This document shows positions 34,191 to 42,280 of a DNA stretch of 64,000 bases, in pieces. The DNA is taken from contig NZ_CALPCN010000008.1 of NCBI RefSeq assembly GCF_943193045.1, positions 16,377-80,376 of the forward strand, read 5' to 3'. The translations under genes and the position numbers were made by a program. A model generated the notes under the pieces. That model was given only the letters and a program-made list of their open reading frames with translations, searched no databases and was not told the origin of the DNA. Numbering within the stretch: position 1 is the first letter of the stretch; each line of letters starts with the position of its first letter. The DNA is from Pumilibacter muris. Its GTDB lineage: Bacteria; Bacillota; Clostridia; Christensenellales; Pumilibacteraceae.

Positions 34191-36779
34191 TTAAAGCGAT
34201 TTGGTAATTTTAAGCACTATTCCGCTTTTAATCGAGGGTCCCACTTCGGAGTTAGACAAATAGTATTTGTAAAGCTCGTCCCAGTCGCCCATAGAAGAAA
34301 TATTGCTGCTGTTAAAAATGTGTTGTTCGAAAACAATTTCGCAACTCGCGTCTATCGTCATATCGAAATCGGAATAACCGTAAGGCAAACGGAAAACAAT
34401 TTCGTTTTGCTCGTTAAACGTGTATTCTTCGCTCTCGCGGTTTTCGTCGCCCTTGTTGAATATAACGCTCTTAACCGCAGACGCGCCTTTAAGCGTAACC
34501 GTTACAAGCGAGTTGCCCGAATCCGTAATTTTAAAAGCCACCGCGCCGCTCGAATTTTTATCGAAGTCGGAAACGGACGAGGAAAGCACGTCTTCCGTTC
34601 TGCCGTTGTAGTTTTTAACGTAAGCTTTCTTGTCGGCGTTCCAACTCATGTCTTTAACGGCGTAGCGAATAAAGTTGTATGCCGCCATGTCGTGAACTTC
34701 CACAGTGGTGGTGGCGGAAGCCGTTCCGTTCTTCTCGTATACGAAAAGCAACGAATCGTCGTAAATAGAATCGTAATAAGAATACGCTTGCGCCGAAGCG
34801 GAGCTGTAAGCCGTTGTTCCGAACGAACAGAACATAACAACCATAACCGCCGAAATAAACGCCACAAACGAAATTCCTATGCGGTTAAGATAACGGCAAG
34901 GCGTTTTCACTTTCTCTATTTTTTTAACCTGAACTTCTGTAAACTTGCCTTTTTTGGCCTTGTCCTCCTGCCTTTCGGTTACCACGCGCTCGTAGCGAAC
35001 AGTGCGCTTGGGAAGCTTGCCGAAAGCTTTATCGAGCACAGGTTTAAGGTAGTCGGCGAACGGCGCTATAAAGCCCGCAAGACCGAGCACAACCGCAAGC
35101 ACGAGAACAATGGTAACTGCGGGGAAAAGCGTTTGAGCCGCGTATATAACGGGCAAAAACAGCGGAAGCGAGAACACTATTGCCCAAACGTAAAGGAACA
35201 AGCGTTCTATATCGGTTTTGAATTTCTCTTTGAATTTACGTTTAAACAACACCGTGAAAAGCATAGCCGTAAGCGAGAACAGTGCCACGCATGTGAACGG
35301 ATAGCTTATGCCGGGAGCCGCAAACGACATAACGAACGCCACAAGCGCGAATATGAACGTATTGCCGCGAACAACGTCTACCGCTTTTACGGCAAACGTG
35401 CGTTTTAAAATTATATAGAAGAAGATTGCGAGCGCGATTGCCAAAACCGCAGCCGACAACAACGTTCCCGTGCCCGCGAACCTAACTGCGGAAATGCTAC
35501 GGAACGAAACGACTCCGAAGCCTGACAATAAGAGCGCGAACAGATAGTAAAGCGCGAGGAGCGCAAGCGAAGTTGCGAGAAGAGTAACGAGCTGCACGGC
35601 AGCGCCCGCAAGAGCCTTGCCCCATCCGAAAGCTTTATTGCGAATATTGAGGATAACGATAGCAATCACAAGCCCCAAAATTATGCCCGCTATCACGAAC
35701 GCCACAGCCGCAGGATAATACACCGTCATAACGTCGAGATACGAGAAATATACAGCCGTAGATTTCGAATCGAATTTGGCAACCGACGAATCGGAATAGC
35801 ACGACACGAATTTGTTCATTGCGCCGGCTTGCTGCTCAACAAGTTTGCGGTTAAGAGTAGAGTCTTTCGCGGTAGCGTATTCGTTGAATCCGCCGCGATT
35901 AGTAAAGTTGAGAGTGTTATAATCGCCGAACACGCCGCTACCCGAATAATCGCTGCCCTTAAACAAAAGAGGCAACGCACTCGACGAGAAAGTGCCGCCG
36001 TTAAAGCGGGAATACTTTCCCACAAGCGACAAAACGTCGCCGCTGCCGGCGTACATCATAAGAGTGCCGCCGGTGCCGCCCGCCGAAAAATCGGCGGCCG
36101 CGCGAACGCGCGCGCTCACGTTATCGAAACCGGAAAATTGTTTTGTGAACGCATAAGCGCCCAAATCGCCTTCCTGCCCCGCGTCGCCGAACAGGAACAC
36201 CAAAGTGTTGAGCGGAGTTTTTCCGCTCGAAAGAACGTCTACCGCAGTTTGAAGCAACGAACCTGCGGCGGCGGAGTAAGACGCTCCGCCGAAAAACGAA
36301 CCGTCGTAACGGGCGTGCAAAAGTACCGCGTCGTTGCTTGTTCCGGGTATTGCAAAAATAACGTTTTCAACTGTGCGCGCAACGCTAACGTCGGAATCCG
36401 ACGGAAGCGAGCTTTGCGCAATAACGGCTTTTTGAACGTAAACCGTAGGAACGGGCGTGTTATCGCGCTCGAAATATTCCACCGTGTTCTTGCCGTCGTC
36501 GTCCAAATCGTTCGAAGAAGTCCAACGGGGCATCTTGTTAGCCCCCGCGTCGGTAAGCGTTTTAACTATATAGTCGCGCGCTTCTTCCCTATTCGAGGAA
36601 TCGTGCTCGTTGCGGTTTGCTCCTCCCGCAAGTTGCGAAGCGTAACGCATTGCCGAATCGACCTGCGATTTTTTTAAACCGCTGCCGCCGCCAACGTGCG
36701 AATCCACGATGCCGAGCACCAACATAAGCACAACCAAAGCCGCCATAACGGGATAGTAAATGCGCTTGAATATCTTCAT
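34191..36779 (-). CDS. membrane protein with degenerate M28 peptidase domain
   Basis: This 862-residue protein has an N-terminal membrane helix (about 8-26), an extracellular M28-like domain (about 40-340) and some nine membrane helices in the C-terminal part, with a soluble stretch near the end. The layout resembles ER metallopeptidase-1-type proteins. Expected zinc ligands are missing: HYD of the family reads RYD (HARYDG, 155-160, Arg157 for His), and the GASDDGSG-type motif reads GASYSAAAG (165-173, Tyr168 for Asp). In the third motif (GDAGQEGDLGA) one acidic residue is Gln202, though Glu203 remains. Peptidase activity is unlikely; a binding or sensing role is more plausible. The ATG has GGAGGT nine bases away. 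It has its own promoter and terminator. Confidence 0.75.
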   Translation of the reverse strand: MKIFKRIYYPVMAALVVLMLVLGIVDSHVGGGSGLKKSQVDSAMRYASQLAGGANRNEHDSSNREEARDYIVKTLTDAGANKMPRWTSSNDLDDDGKNTVEYFERDNTPVPTVYVQKAVIAQSSLPSDSDVSVARTVENVIFAIPGTSNDAVLLHARYDGSFFGGASYSAAAGSLLQTAVDVLSSGKTPLNTLVFLFGDAGQEGDLGAYAFTKQFSGFDNVSARVRAAADFSAGGTGGTLMMYAGSGDVLSLVGKYSRFNGGTFSSSALPLLFKGSDYSGSGVFGDYNTLNFTNRGGFNEYATAKDSTLNRKLVEQQAGAMNKFVSCYSDSSVAKFDSKSTAVYFSYLDVMTVYYPAAVAFVIAGIILGLVIAIVILNIRNKAFGWGKALAGAAVQLVTLLATSLALLALYYLFALLLSGFGVVSFRSISAVRFAGTGTLLSAAVLAIALAIFFYIILKRTFAVKAVDVVRGNTFIFALVAFVMSFAAPGISYPFTCVALFSLTAMLFTVLFKRKFKEKFKTDIERLFLYVWAIVFSLPLFLPVIYAAQTLFPAVTIVLVLAVVLGLAGFIAPFADYLKPVLDKAFGKLPKRTVRYERVVTERQEDKAKKGKFTEVQVKKIEKVKTPCRYLNRIGISFVAFISAVMVVMFCSFGTTAYSSASAQAYSYYDSIYDDSLLFVYEKNGTASATTTVEVHDMAAYNFIRYAVKDMSWNADKKAYVKNYNGRTEDVLSSSVSDFDKNSSGAVAFKITDSGNSLVTVTLKGASAVKSVIFNKGDENRESEEYTFNEQNEIVFRLPYGYSDFDMTIDASCEIVFEQHIFNSSNISSMGDWDELYKYYLSNSEVGPSIKSGIVLKITKSL

Positions 36780-36845
36780 CAGGGTGTGACCTCCGTATCT
36801 GCCGACGGAGCTTGCCGTCGGAATAAAAGCAGAAAAGCTCTTATT

Positions 36846-36874
36846 ATTTTACCACACTCGGAATTAAATTACAA
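36846..36874 (-). promoter_or_regulatory. promoter of the M28-like membrane protein gene
   Basis: On the minus strand TTGTAA (36874-36869), a 17-base spacer and TAAAAT (36851-36846). The leader of about 60 bases has a hairpin with arms CCGACGG and CCGTCGG (36802-36821) just upstream of the ribosome binding site. Positions 36880-36998 hold no gene that I can support. Confidence 0.75.
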
Positions 36875-36998
36875 ATCTTTTGCGGGCATTTTGGGAATAT
36901 TTACAAAATTTTTCGAGCGCAAAAACGGCGTCGCACATCATAATAAGCGTTTTTATGCGCAAGCTTGCCAGCTTAACCGCCTTTTTTTCTGCGAACCA

Positions 36999-37328
36999 CT
37001 AACGAGCGGATTTAACGAGCATACCGTAGCCCGCTCTCTCCACGCGAACGTAGTTTTGCTCCGACGCGAACAGCGGAGTGTCGAACGACACCAAAAGTCC
37101 GCCGTCCATAATCACCGCCGCGCGCGCTATAATGCGGCGGTTACCTATGCGCGAATACATAGTCCAATCGTCCACGCAACCTGCGGGTTGGTTTTCGCAC
37201 AAAAATCCGTATGCGTCGCCTCCCACCGAATACGCGCCTATGCGCGAAAAGCCATTGTCGTATTTGAGAACAACGGGGTCGCCCGGCAACACGTTTTCAG
37301 TTCCTATTGTGCGAATCATTGCAAACAT
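36999..37328 (-). CDS. small protein, possibly HIRAN-like, function unknown
   Basis: This soluble protein has 109 residues. The segment VLPGDPVVLKYDNG followed by IGAYSVGGDAYGFL loosely recalls HIRAN domains (small DNA-binding beta barrels), but the resemblance is weak and only by eye. It has a strong ribosome binding site (AAGGAG nine bases from the ATG) and normal codon use, so it is probably real. It is divergent to the WYL regulator; the 143-base gap between them contains the regulator promoter and palindromes, so the regulator may control it. Confidence 0.6.
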   Translation of the reverse strand: MFAMIRTIGTENVLPGDPVVLKYDNGFSRIGAYSVGGDAYGFLCENQPAGCVDDWTMYSRIGNRRIIARAAVIMDGGLLVSFDTPLFASEQNYVRVERAGYGMLVKSAR

Positions 37329-37390
37329 AATGTTTTTCTCCTTAGCCGTTCGTATAGTCGGCTCGCTTATTTACACACACAGTATAACAC

Positions 37391-37426
37391 AATATTGTTG
37401 ACAACGTCTGTCAGTAATGATAAAAT
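37391..37426 (+). promoter_or_regulatory. promoter and candidate operator of the WYL regulator
   Basis: A perfect TTGACA (37398-37403), a 17-base spacer and TAAAAT (37421-37426). Two symmetric elements overlap it: ACAATATTGT (37389-37398) and TGACA-ACGTC-TGTCA (37399-37413). The second spans the -35, a likely autorepression site. Confidence 0.75.
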
Positions 37427-37471
37427 ATTTTTGCAAATACAAAACTTTTTTAACGCAAGGAGAAAAGCGGT

Positions 37472-38398
37472 TTGAACGCCGACATTATTCTTATAATTTA
37501 TTTCACGCTCATTTCCAAACGCAAAAAAGTGAAACGCAGTACATTAGCTATGCGCGCGGGCGTGAACGTGCGCACCGTAAGCCGCGCAATCGACGCTCTG
37601 ACTTTGGCGGGCGTTCCCGTATATTCCGAAACGGGACCTGACGGCGGTTACTATATTCCCGACGATTACGTTATAACGCAAGCTGCTTTCACTTCGGCGG
37701 AAAAGGCGCGAATAGTAAATTGCATAAACGCCGCAAAACATAATTTTTCGGACAAGCTTTGCGACACGGTGCTCGATAAGCTTAAAAGCCTTGCCACTCC
37801 CGCCGAAAACTTTTTGATAAAATCCGAAACTCTCGTTATAGACGCTTCGGGTTGGAACGAGCCTTTGCACGCAAGCAACAAAATAACGGTGCTCGGCCGC
37901 GCCGTAGAAGAACGCAAAACTCTGCGCATGAAATATGTAGACCGCTACGAATATTCGTCGGAGCGTTTTTTCGACCCGTACTGCATCGTTCAAAAAGGCG
38001 GAATGTGGTACGTTTACGGTTGGTGCCATAGCCGCAAAGATTTCAGGCTTTTTAAAATAACGCGAATAGAGGACGTGCTCGTTACCGACAAAACTTTCGT
38101 GCGCCGCCCGAGCGACGTATATGCGAAATTGCGCGGCGATTTCAACCGCGACGACCTTGTGAGTTTTTCGATAGAATTTTCCAGCCTAATGCTGCCCGAA
38201 ATCGAGGAATGGCTTGGTCCCGAGTGCATAGAAGACATGGGCAGGTGCTACGTTGCAACCGCCGAAATGTTCGGCGGAAATCAATTAGTTAGCAAAATTT
38301 TGAGTTTCGGTTCGGGGGTTCGCGTACTTTCGCCCGACGCCTTGCGCGAAGAAGTTGAAGTGGAATGCACACGCATGCTCGCAAGTTACGGCGACTGA
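37472..38398 (+). CDS. WYL-domain transcriptional regulator (YafY/DeoR-like)
   Basis: This 308-residue regulator has an N-terminal winged helix-turn-helix (about 1-65; TLAMRAGVNVRTVSRAIDAL is the helix-turn-helix, GPDGGYY the wing) and a WYL sensor domain (about 135-220) with the pattern FFDPYCIVQKGGMWYVYGWC. The C-terminal WCX-like extension is 220-300. Such proteins bind small ligands or nucleic acid and regulate neighbouring genes. The start codon is TTG at 37472, supported by AAGGAG nine bases upstream and by the promoter at 37398. It is convergent with the lytic transglycosylase gene ten bases downstream. Confidence 0.88.
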   Translation: MNADIILIIYFTLISKRKKVKRSTLAMRAGVNVRTVSRAIDALTLAGVPVYSETGPDGGYYIPDDYVITQAAFTSAEKARIVNCINAAKHNFSDKLCDTVLDKLKSLATPAENFLIKSETLVIDASGWNEPLHASNKITVLGRAVEERKTLRMKYVDRYEYSSERFFDPYCIVQKGGMWYVYGWCHSRKDFRLFKITRIEDVLVTDKTFVRRPSDVYAKLRGDFNRDDLVSFSIEFSSLMLPEIEEWLGPECIEDMGRCYVATAEMFGGNQLVSKILSFGSGVRVLSPDALREEVEVECTRMLASYGD

Positions 38399-38407
38399 CT
38401 TAACGGT

Positions 38408-38920
38408 TCATCTGAACTTTTCGTATACCTTTTTCGAACGCAAAACTTTTTTCACATATTCGCGTGTTTCTTTAAACCCGTATTCTTCCCTGCCCTCGCT
38501 TCGCCAACGAAGCAAATTGCCCTCTCCCGCATTATAAGCGGCGAGCGCGTCGGCGAGCGAATATTTTTCGGTAAGATATTTAAGATACGCCGTGCCCAAG
38601 CGAATGTTTTCCGACGGTTCCGTTAATCTTACGGCGGACTGCGGCGAACCTATTTTTTCGGCTATCCACACAGCCGTAGACGGCATAAGCTGCATAAGCC
38701 CCACAGCGCCCGCGCGCGATTGCGCGTCGGGGCGATATTTGCTTTCGGTGCGAATTACCGCGCGCACAAGATTTTCGTCTGCTTCGAACTCTCTGCACGC
38801 CGAGCGTATTTCGTTTGAATATTTGTTCGGATATGCAACCGACAAAAAAAGGGCGAACGACAAAACCGTCGCCGCCGCAACCGCAAAAATCACCGCCGTA
38901 ATTTTCCACGTTTTAGAAAT
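38408..38920 (-). CDS. lytic transglycosylase (SLT family), probable ATT start
   Basis: This membrane-anchored peptidoglycan lytic transglycosylase cleaves the MurNAc-GlcNAc bond. The SLT domain is complete: catalytic Glu (Glu59 from the ATT start) in RTESKYRPDA, then SRAGAVGLMQLMPSTA, and NIRLGTAYLKYL, AAYNAGEGNLLRWR. The first standard start in frame is GTG 38893, which would open in the middle of the hydrophobic anchor and has no ribosome binding site. A strong GGAGG lies nine bases before an in-frame ATT (38920), giving SKTWK before the hydrophobic segment, a proper positive N-terminus. I therefore place the start at ATT. It is third in the polA-coaE operon, 19 bases after coaE. Confidence 0.8.
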   Translation of the reverse strand: MSKTWKITAVIFAVAAATVLSFALFLSVAYPNKYSNEIRSACREFEADENLVRAVIRTESKYRPDAQSRAGAVGLMQLMPSTAVWIAEKIGSPQSAVRLTEPSENIRLGTAYLKYLTEKYSLADALAAYNAGEGNLLRWRSEGREEYGFKETREYVKKVLRSKKVYEKFR

Positions 38921-38939
38921 ATTCCTGCACCTCCGAGAG

Positions 38940-39533
38940 CTATTCCGTAAGCTCCAAATACGTTCTTAAAACCTGCGCTCTCAAACGAGCCAACCCGCCG
39001 TCGTTTTCAAGCACTATGTCAGCACGGGCGGCGCGCTCTTCGTCAGTCATTTGCGCGCGAACCATGCTTTCGGCAAGTTCCATACTCACATTATCCCTCT
39101 TTTGCAACCGCTCTATTCTAACGCTTTCGTCGCACGCCACAGTTATATTAGGTTTTGTAAGCTTATAAAATTCGGTTTCAAACAATAAAGGCACAACAAC
39201 TATTATCACGGGAGACGCACTTTTAAGCACGGCTTCGCTAATTTCTCTCTTCGTTTCTTCCATAATTGAGGGATGTAAAACCGAATCGAGCAATTTTCTT
39301 TTTTCTTCGTCCGAAAAAACGATTTTGCGAAGTTCGCGCCTGTTTAGCGTCTCGCCCGAAAAAGCCTCGCCGAAAAAGCGTTGCAGTTTTTCGCGCACTT
39401 CCGAAAAATCGGTTACGCGGCGCGCTATTACGTCGGTATCAATAATATATGCGCCCGCAGCGCGAAACATTTCAGCCGCAGCGCTTTTTCCGCTTGCAAT
39501 TCCGCCCGTGAGCCCCGCAACAGTAATTTTCAT
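38940..39533 (-). CDS. coaE: dephospho-CoA kinase
   Basis: It phosphorylates the 3' hydroxyl of dephospho-CoA with ATP, the last step of CoA synthesis, in the cytoplasm. It has 197 residues, the normal length. The P-loop GLTGGIASGKS is at residues 7-17, the DxD-type segment IDTDVIARRV follows, the lid region contains RLQKRDNVSMELAESMVRAQM, and the C-terminal DIVLENDG is typical. The ATG has GAGG upstream. It lies 34 bases after polA, an association common in Bacillota. Confidence 0.95.
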   Translation of the reverse strand: MKITVAGLTGGIASGKSAAAEMFRAAGAYIIDTDVIARRVTDFSEVREKLQRFFGEAFSGETLNRRELRKIVFSDEEKRKLLDSVLHPSIMEETKREISEAVLKSASPVIIVVVPLLFETEFYKLTKPNITVACDESVRIERLQKRDNVSMELAESMVRAQMTDEERAARADIVLENDGGLARLRAQVLRTYLELTE

Positions 39534-39567
39534 AGCTTTAAACCTCTCGCAACAAATATTTCGGCGA

Positions 39568-42114
39568 TTATTTGCAGTCGAACCAACTGCGCCCCTCGCT
39601 CACTTCCGCCACAAGCGGCACGCTTAACGTGAACGCGTTTTCCATTTCATTTTTAAGCATAGTTTTAACCGCGTCTATTTCGTCTTCCGCCGTTTCCACT
39701 ATAAGTTCGTCGTGCACCTGCAAAATAAGCCGCGATTTCATGCCTTCGAGAGCTTTGCTCACGTTTAGCATAGCTATTTTTATAATATCGGCGGCAGTGC
39801 CTTGAAGCGGCATATTCATTGCGGCGCGCTCGCCGAACTGGCGGGTAAAATAAACCGACGAAAACAATTCGGGGATTTTGCGGCGTCTGCCGAGTAGCGT
39901 GGTAACGTAGCCGTCTTTTTTCGCCTGCACCACGCACCTGTCAAGATATTCGCGCACGCCGCTGAAACGTTCGAAATAGTTTTCTATATATTGTTTGGCT
40001 TCCGTTTTGGAAATTTTCAAATTAGAGGCAAGACCGAATTCGCTTATTCCGTATATAATTCCGAAATTTACGGTTTTTGCGGTTCTGCGCATAATCGGCG
40101 TAACTTCGTTGAGCGACACCCCGAAAACCTGCGCGGCAGTGTACGAATGAATGTCGGCGCCCTCTCTGTACGCTTTAAGCATTATGGGGTCTTGCGAATA
40201 GTGCGCCATAATTCTGAGCTCTATTTGCGAATAGTCGGCAGATACGAGAGTGAACCCCTCGCGCGCAACAAAAAGCGAGCGCAGTATTTTTCCGTCCTCT
40301 TCGCGCACGGGAATATTTTGCAAATTCGGCTCCACGCTCGAAAGCCGCCCCGTTGTGGTAAGCGTCTGCCTAAACTCGGTGTGCACGGTGCCTTTCGCGT
40401 CCAAAAGCTTTCTTAACCCGTCTATATAAGTGCTGTTAAGCTTTGTAATAAAGCGATAACGCAAAACAAGCGGCACAATGGTATACGAAGAGTCGAGCTG
40501 TTCGAGAATTTCGGCGTTTGTATTGAACGTTTTCGCGCCTTTTTTAGGGTAAGGAATACCCATGTCTTCGAACAACACTTTCGCAAGCTGTCGCGGCGAT
40601 TTAATATTAAACTGTTTGCCCGCTTCGGCATGTATTTGCTTTGTAAGGCGTTGCTCCTCTTCCGAATACACCGCGCCTATTTCTTCGAGACGAGCACGGT
40701 TCACTTCGAAACCCGCTTGCTCCATATCAAACAACACTTTAACGAGCGGCAACTCTATGTCGTAATAAAGCCTACGCATGCCCGATTCGTTTAACGCCTC
40801 GTTAAGTTCTCGTTTTAACGTTAGCATTCCGCTCGCAAGGTCGGCTGCGGCTATCGAATACGCCTCGAACAGTCCGTTCATAACCGCGTGCGGCACGGTG
40901 GCGTCGGCAATATATTGAGCAAGTCCGACGTCGAAAAAGCCGTCGCATAATATTTTATAGTTTTTATAAATATACGTTATAAAGCTCTTTGAATCAAACA
41001 CCACTTTGGTAATTCGCCCGTCGCAAAGCACGTCTTTAACAGCCGCTATAATTTCGGGTTCGCTCAATCCCGCGTCGAAAAAACTGTAACTGAGGTTCAC
41101 AACGTATTCGGTGCCTTCGTCTACCGCAAAATGAAATTCGGATTCGGTAACGTGCATAGCAACTTCCGTTTTGCCTTGAATTACTTCGCGCAATTTTTCA
41201 GCCGACGCAATCTGCACTCTTTCCGCAACCTTTCTCGAAGAAGCGGTGGGAACTGTTCCCGTAGTGAAAATTTCGGCGCGTCGAATAAGCGACTTAAACC
41301 CCTGACTTTCGAAAAACGCGAAAACCGACGACGAAAACGGAAATTCGTATTTACATTCTTCAAGCTCGCATTCAAAAGGTACGGCAACGTCTATTGTGGC
41401 GAGAGTTTTCGAAAGTTCCGCACTCGCTTTTCCTTCAAGCAATATATTCCTTATTCTCGTTCCGATATCGTCTAACGAAGCGTAAACGCCGCTCAAAGAG
41501 CCGTATTGCTTTAAAAGATTTTTAGCAATTTTGTCGCCTATTCCTGGAACGCCCGGTATGTCGTCGCTTCCGTCGCCGGCAAGAGCCTTGTAATCTATAA
41601 TCCCCTGCGGCGTAAGCTCGTATTTTTCAAGCAAACTCGTTTCGTCTATTTCGTCCACTTCGGTTATGCCTCGTTTGGTTAAAAGCACGCGCGTAGAGGA
41701 ATCCACAAGTTGTAAACTGTCGCGGTCGCCCGTTACGATATAAGTTTGAACATCGTAACGCTTTGAAAGCGTTCCTATTATGTCGTCGGCTTCGTAGCCC
41801 GCCATTTCAACATGCCTAACGCCCATAACGTCGAGCATTTCTTTCAGCACCGGCATTTGGGCGGCAAGCTCGTCGGGCATTCCCTTGCGGCGCGATTTGT
41901 AACCGTCGTAAAGCTTATGGCGAAAAGTGGGCGCGTGAACGTCGAACGCCGTAACGATATAGTCGGGCTTAACCGTTTCTATCATTTTAACAAGCATTGT
42001 GGCAAACCCGAAAACGGCTTGCACCTGCATTCCCTGCGGATTGTTTAAAGGCGGCAACGCATAGTAAGCTCTGTTCACTAAGCTATTTCCGTCGATAAGT
42101 AACATTTTTTCCAT
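39568..42114 (-). CDS. polA: DNA polymerase I, proofreading domain inactive
   Basis: It fills gaps and removes RNA primers during replication and repair. It has 848 residues: 5'-3' exonuclease/flap domain about 1-265 (LLIDGNSLVNRAYYALP; GYEADDIIGT; GDGSDDIPGVPGIGDK), a 3'-5' exonuclease-fold region about 290-450, and the polymerase domain from about 470 with motif A SADYSQIELR, motif B RRTAKTVNFGIIYGIS and motif C QVHDELI. The exonuclease fold lacks the catalytic DxE (it reads VAMHVTESE), so there is no proofreading, as in Bacillus and Thermus enzymes. It is first in polA-coaE-slt. Its promoter is placed so that the message should start at the ATG. Confidence 0.96.
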   Translation of the reverse strand: MEKMLLIDGNSLVNRAYYALPPLNNPQGMQVQAVFGFATMLVKMIETVKPDYIVTAFDVHAPTFRHKLYDGYKSRRKGMPDELAAQMPVLKEMLDVMGVRHVEMAGYEADDIIGTLSKRYDVQTYIVTGDRDSLQLVDSSTRVLLTKRGITEVDEIDETSLLEKYELTPQGIIDYKALAGDGSDDIPGVPGIGDKIAKNLLKQYGSLSGVYASLDDIGTRIRNILLEGKASAELSKTLATIDVAVPFECELEECKYEFPFSSSVFAFFESQGFKSLIRRAEIFTTGTVPTASSRKVAERVQIASAEKLREVIQGKTEVAMHVTESEFHFAVDEGTEYVVNLSYSFFDAGLSEPEIIAAVKDVLCDGRITKVVFDSKSFITYIYKNYKILCDGFFDVGLAQYIADATVPHAVMNGLFEAYSIAAADLASGMLTLKRELNEALNESGMRRLYYDIELPLVKVLFDMEQAGFEVNRARLEEIGAVYSEEEQRLTKQIHAEAGKQFNIKSPRQLAKVLFEDMGIPYPKKGAKTFNTNAEILEQLDSSYTIVPLVLRYRFITKLNSTYIDGLRKLLDAKGTVHTEFRQTLTTTGRLSSVEPNLQNIPVREEDGKILRSLFVAREGFTLVSADYSQIELRIMAHYSQDPIMLKAYREGADIHSYTAAQVFGVSLNEVTPIMRRTAKTVNFGIIYGISEFGLASNLKISKTEAKQYIENYFERFSGVREYLDRCVVQAKKDGYVTTLLGRRRKIPELFSSVYFTRQFGERAAMNMPLQGTAADIIKIAMLNVSKALEGMKSRLILQVHDELIVETAEDEIDAVKTMLKNEMENAFTLSVPLVAEVSEGRSWFDCK

Positions 42115-42120
42115 ACAATC

Positions 42121-42150
42121 ATTGTACTATTTTGCAAAGCCATTAGTCAA
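42121..42150 (-). promoter_or_regulatory. polA promoter, leaderless geometry
   Basis: On the minus strand TTGACT (42150-42145), an 18-base spacer and TACAAT (42126-42121). The ATG of polA begins six bases after the -10, and the expected start point 42114 is its A. No ribosome binding site lies before the ATG. Confidence 0.75.
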
Positions 42151-42186
42151 GAAAAACCCGCAAAGACGCAAAACATATTTTTATAT

Positions 42187-42216
42187 TTGACAACTCGGCG
42201 CATAATGTTATAGAAT
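42187..42216 (+). promoter_or_regulatory. promoter of the PAP2 phosphatase gene
   Basis: A perfect TTGACA (42187-42192) is followed by TAGAAT (42211-42216) after 18 bases, or TATAGA (42209-42214) after 16. It is back-to-back with the polA promoter. Confidence 0.65.
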
Positions 42217-42280
42217 AAATTGTGTCGAATAATAAAAAACGACGCGCAAATACTATATAAAAACTAAGGAGGACACCGCT

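Noticed and set aside
34179..35408. 409-residue plus-strand open frame opposite the M28-like gene
   Set aside because: It is an antisense shadow of a gene with a promoter, ribosome binding site and terminator of its own.
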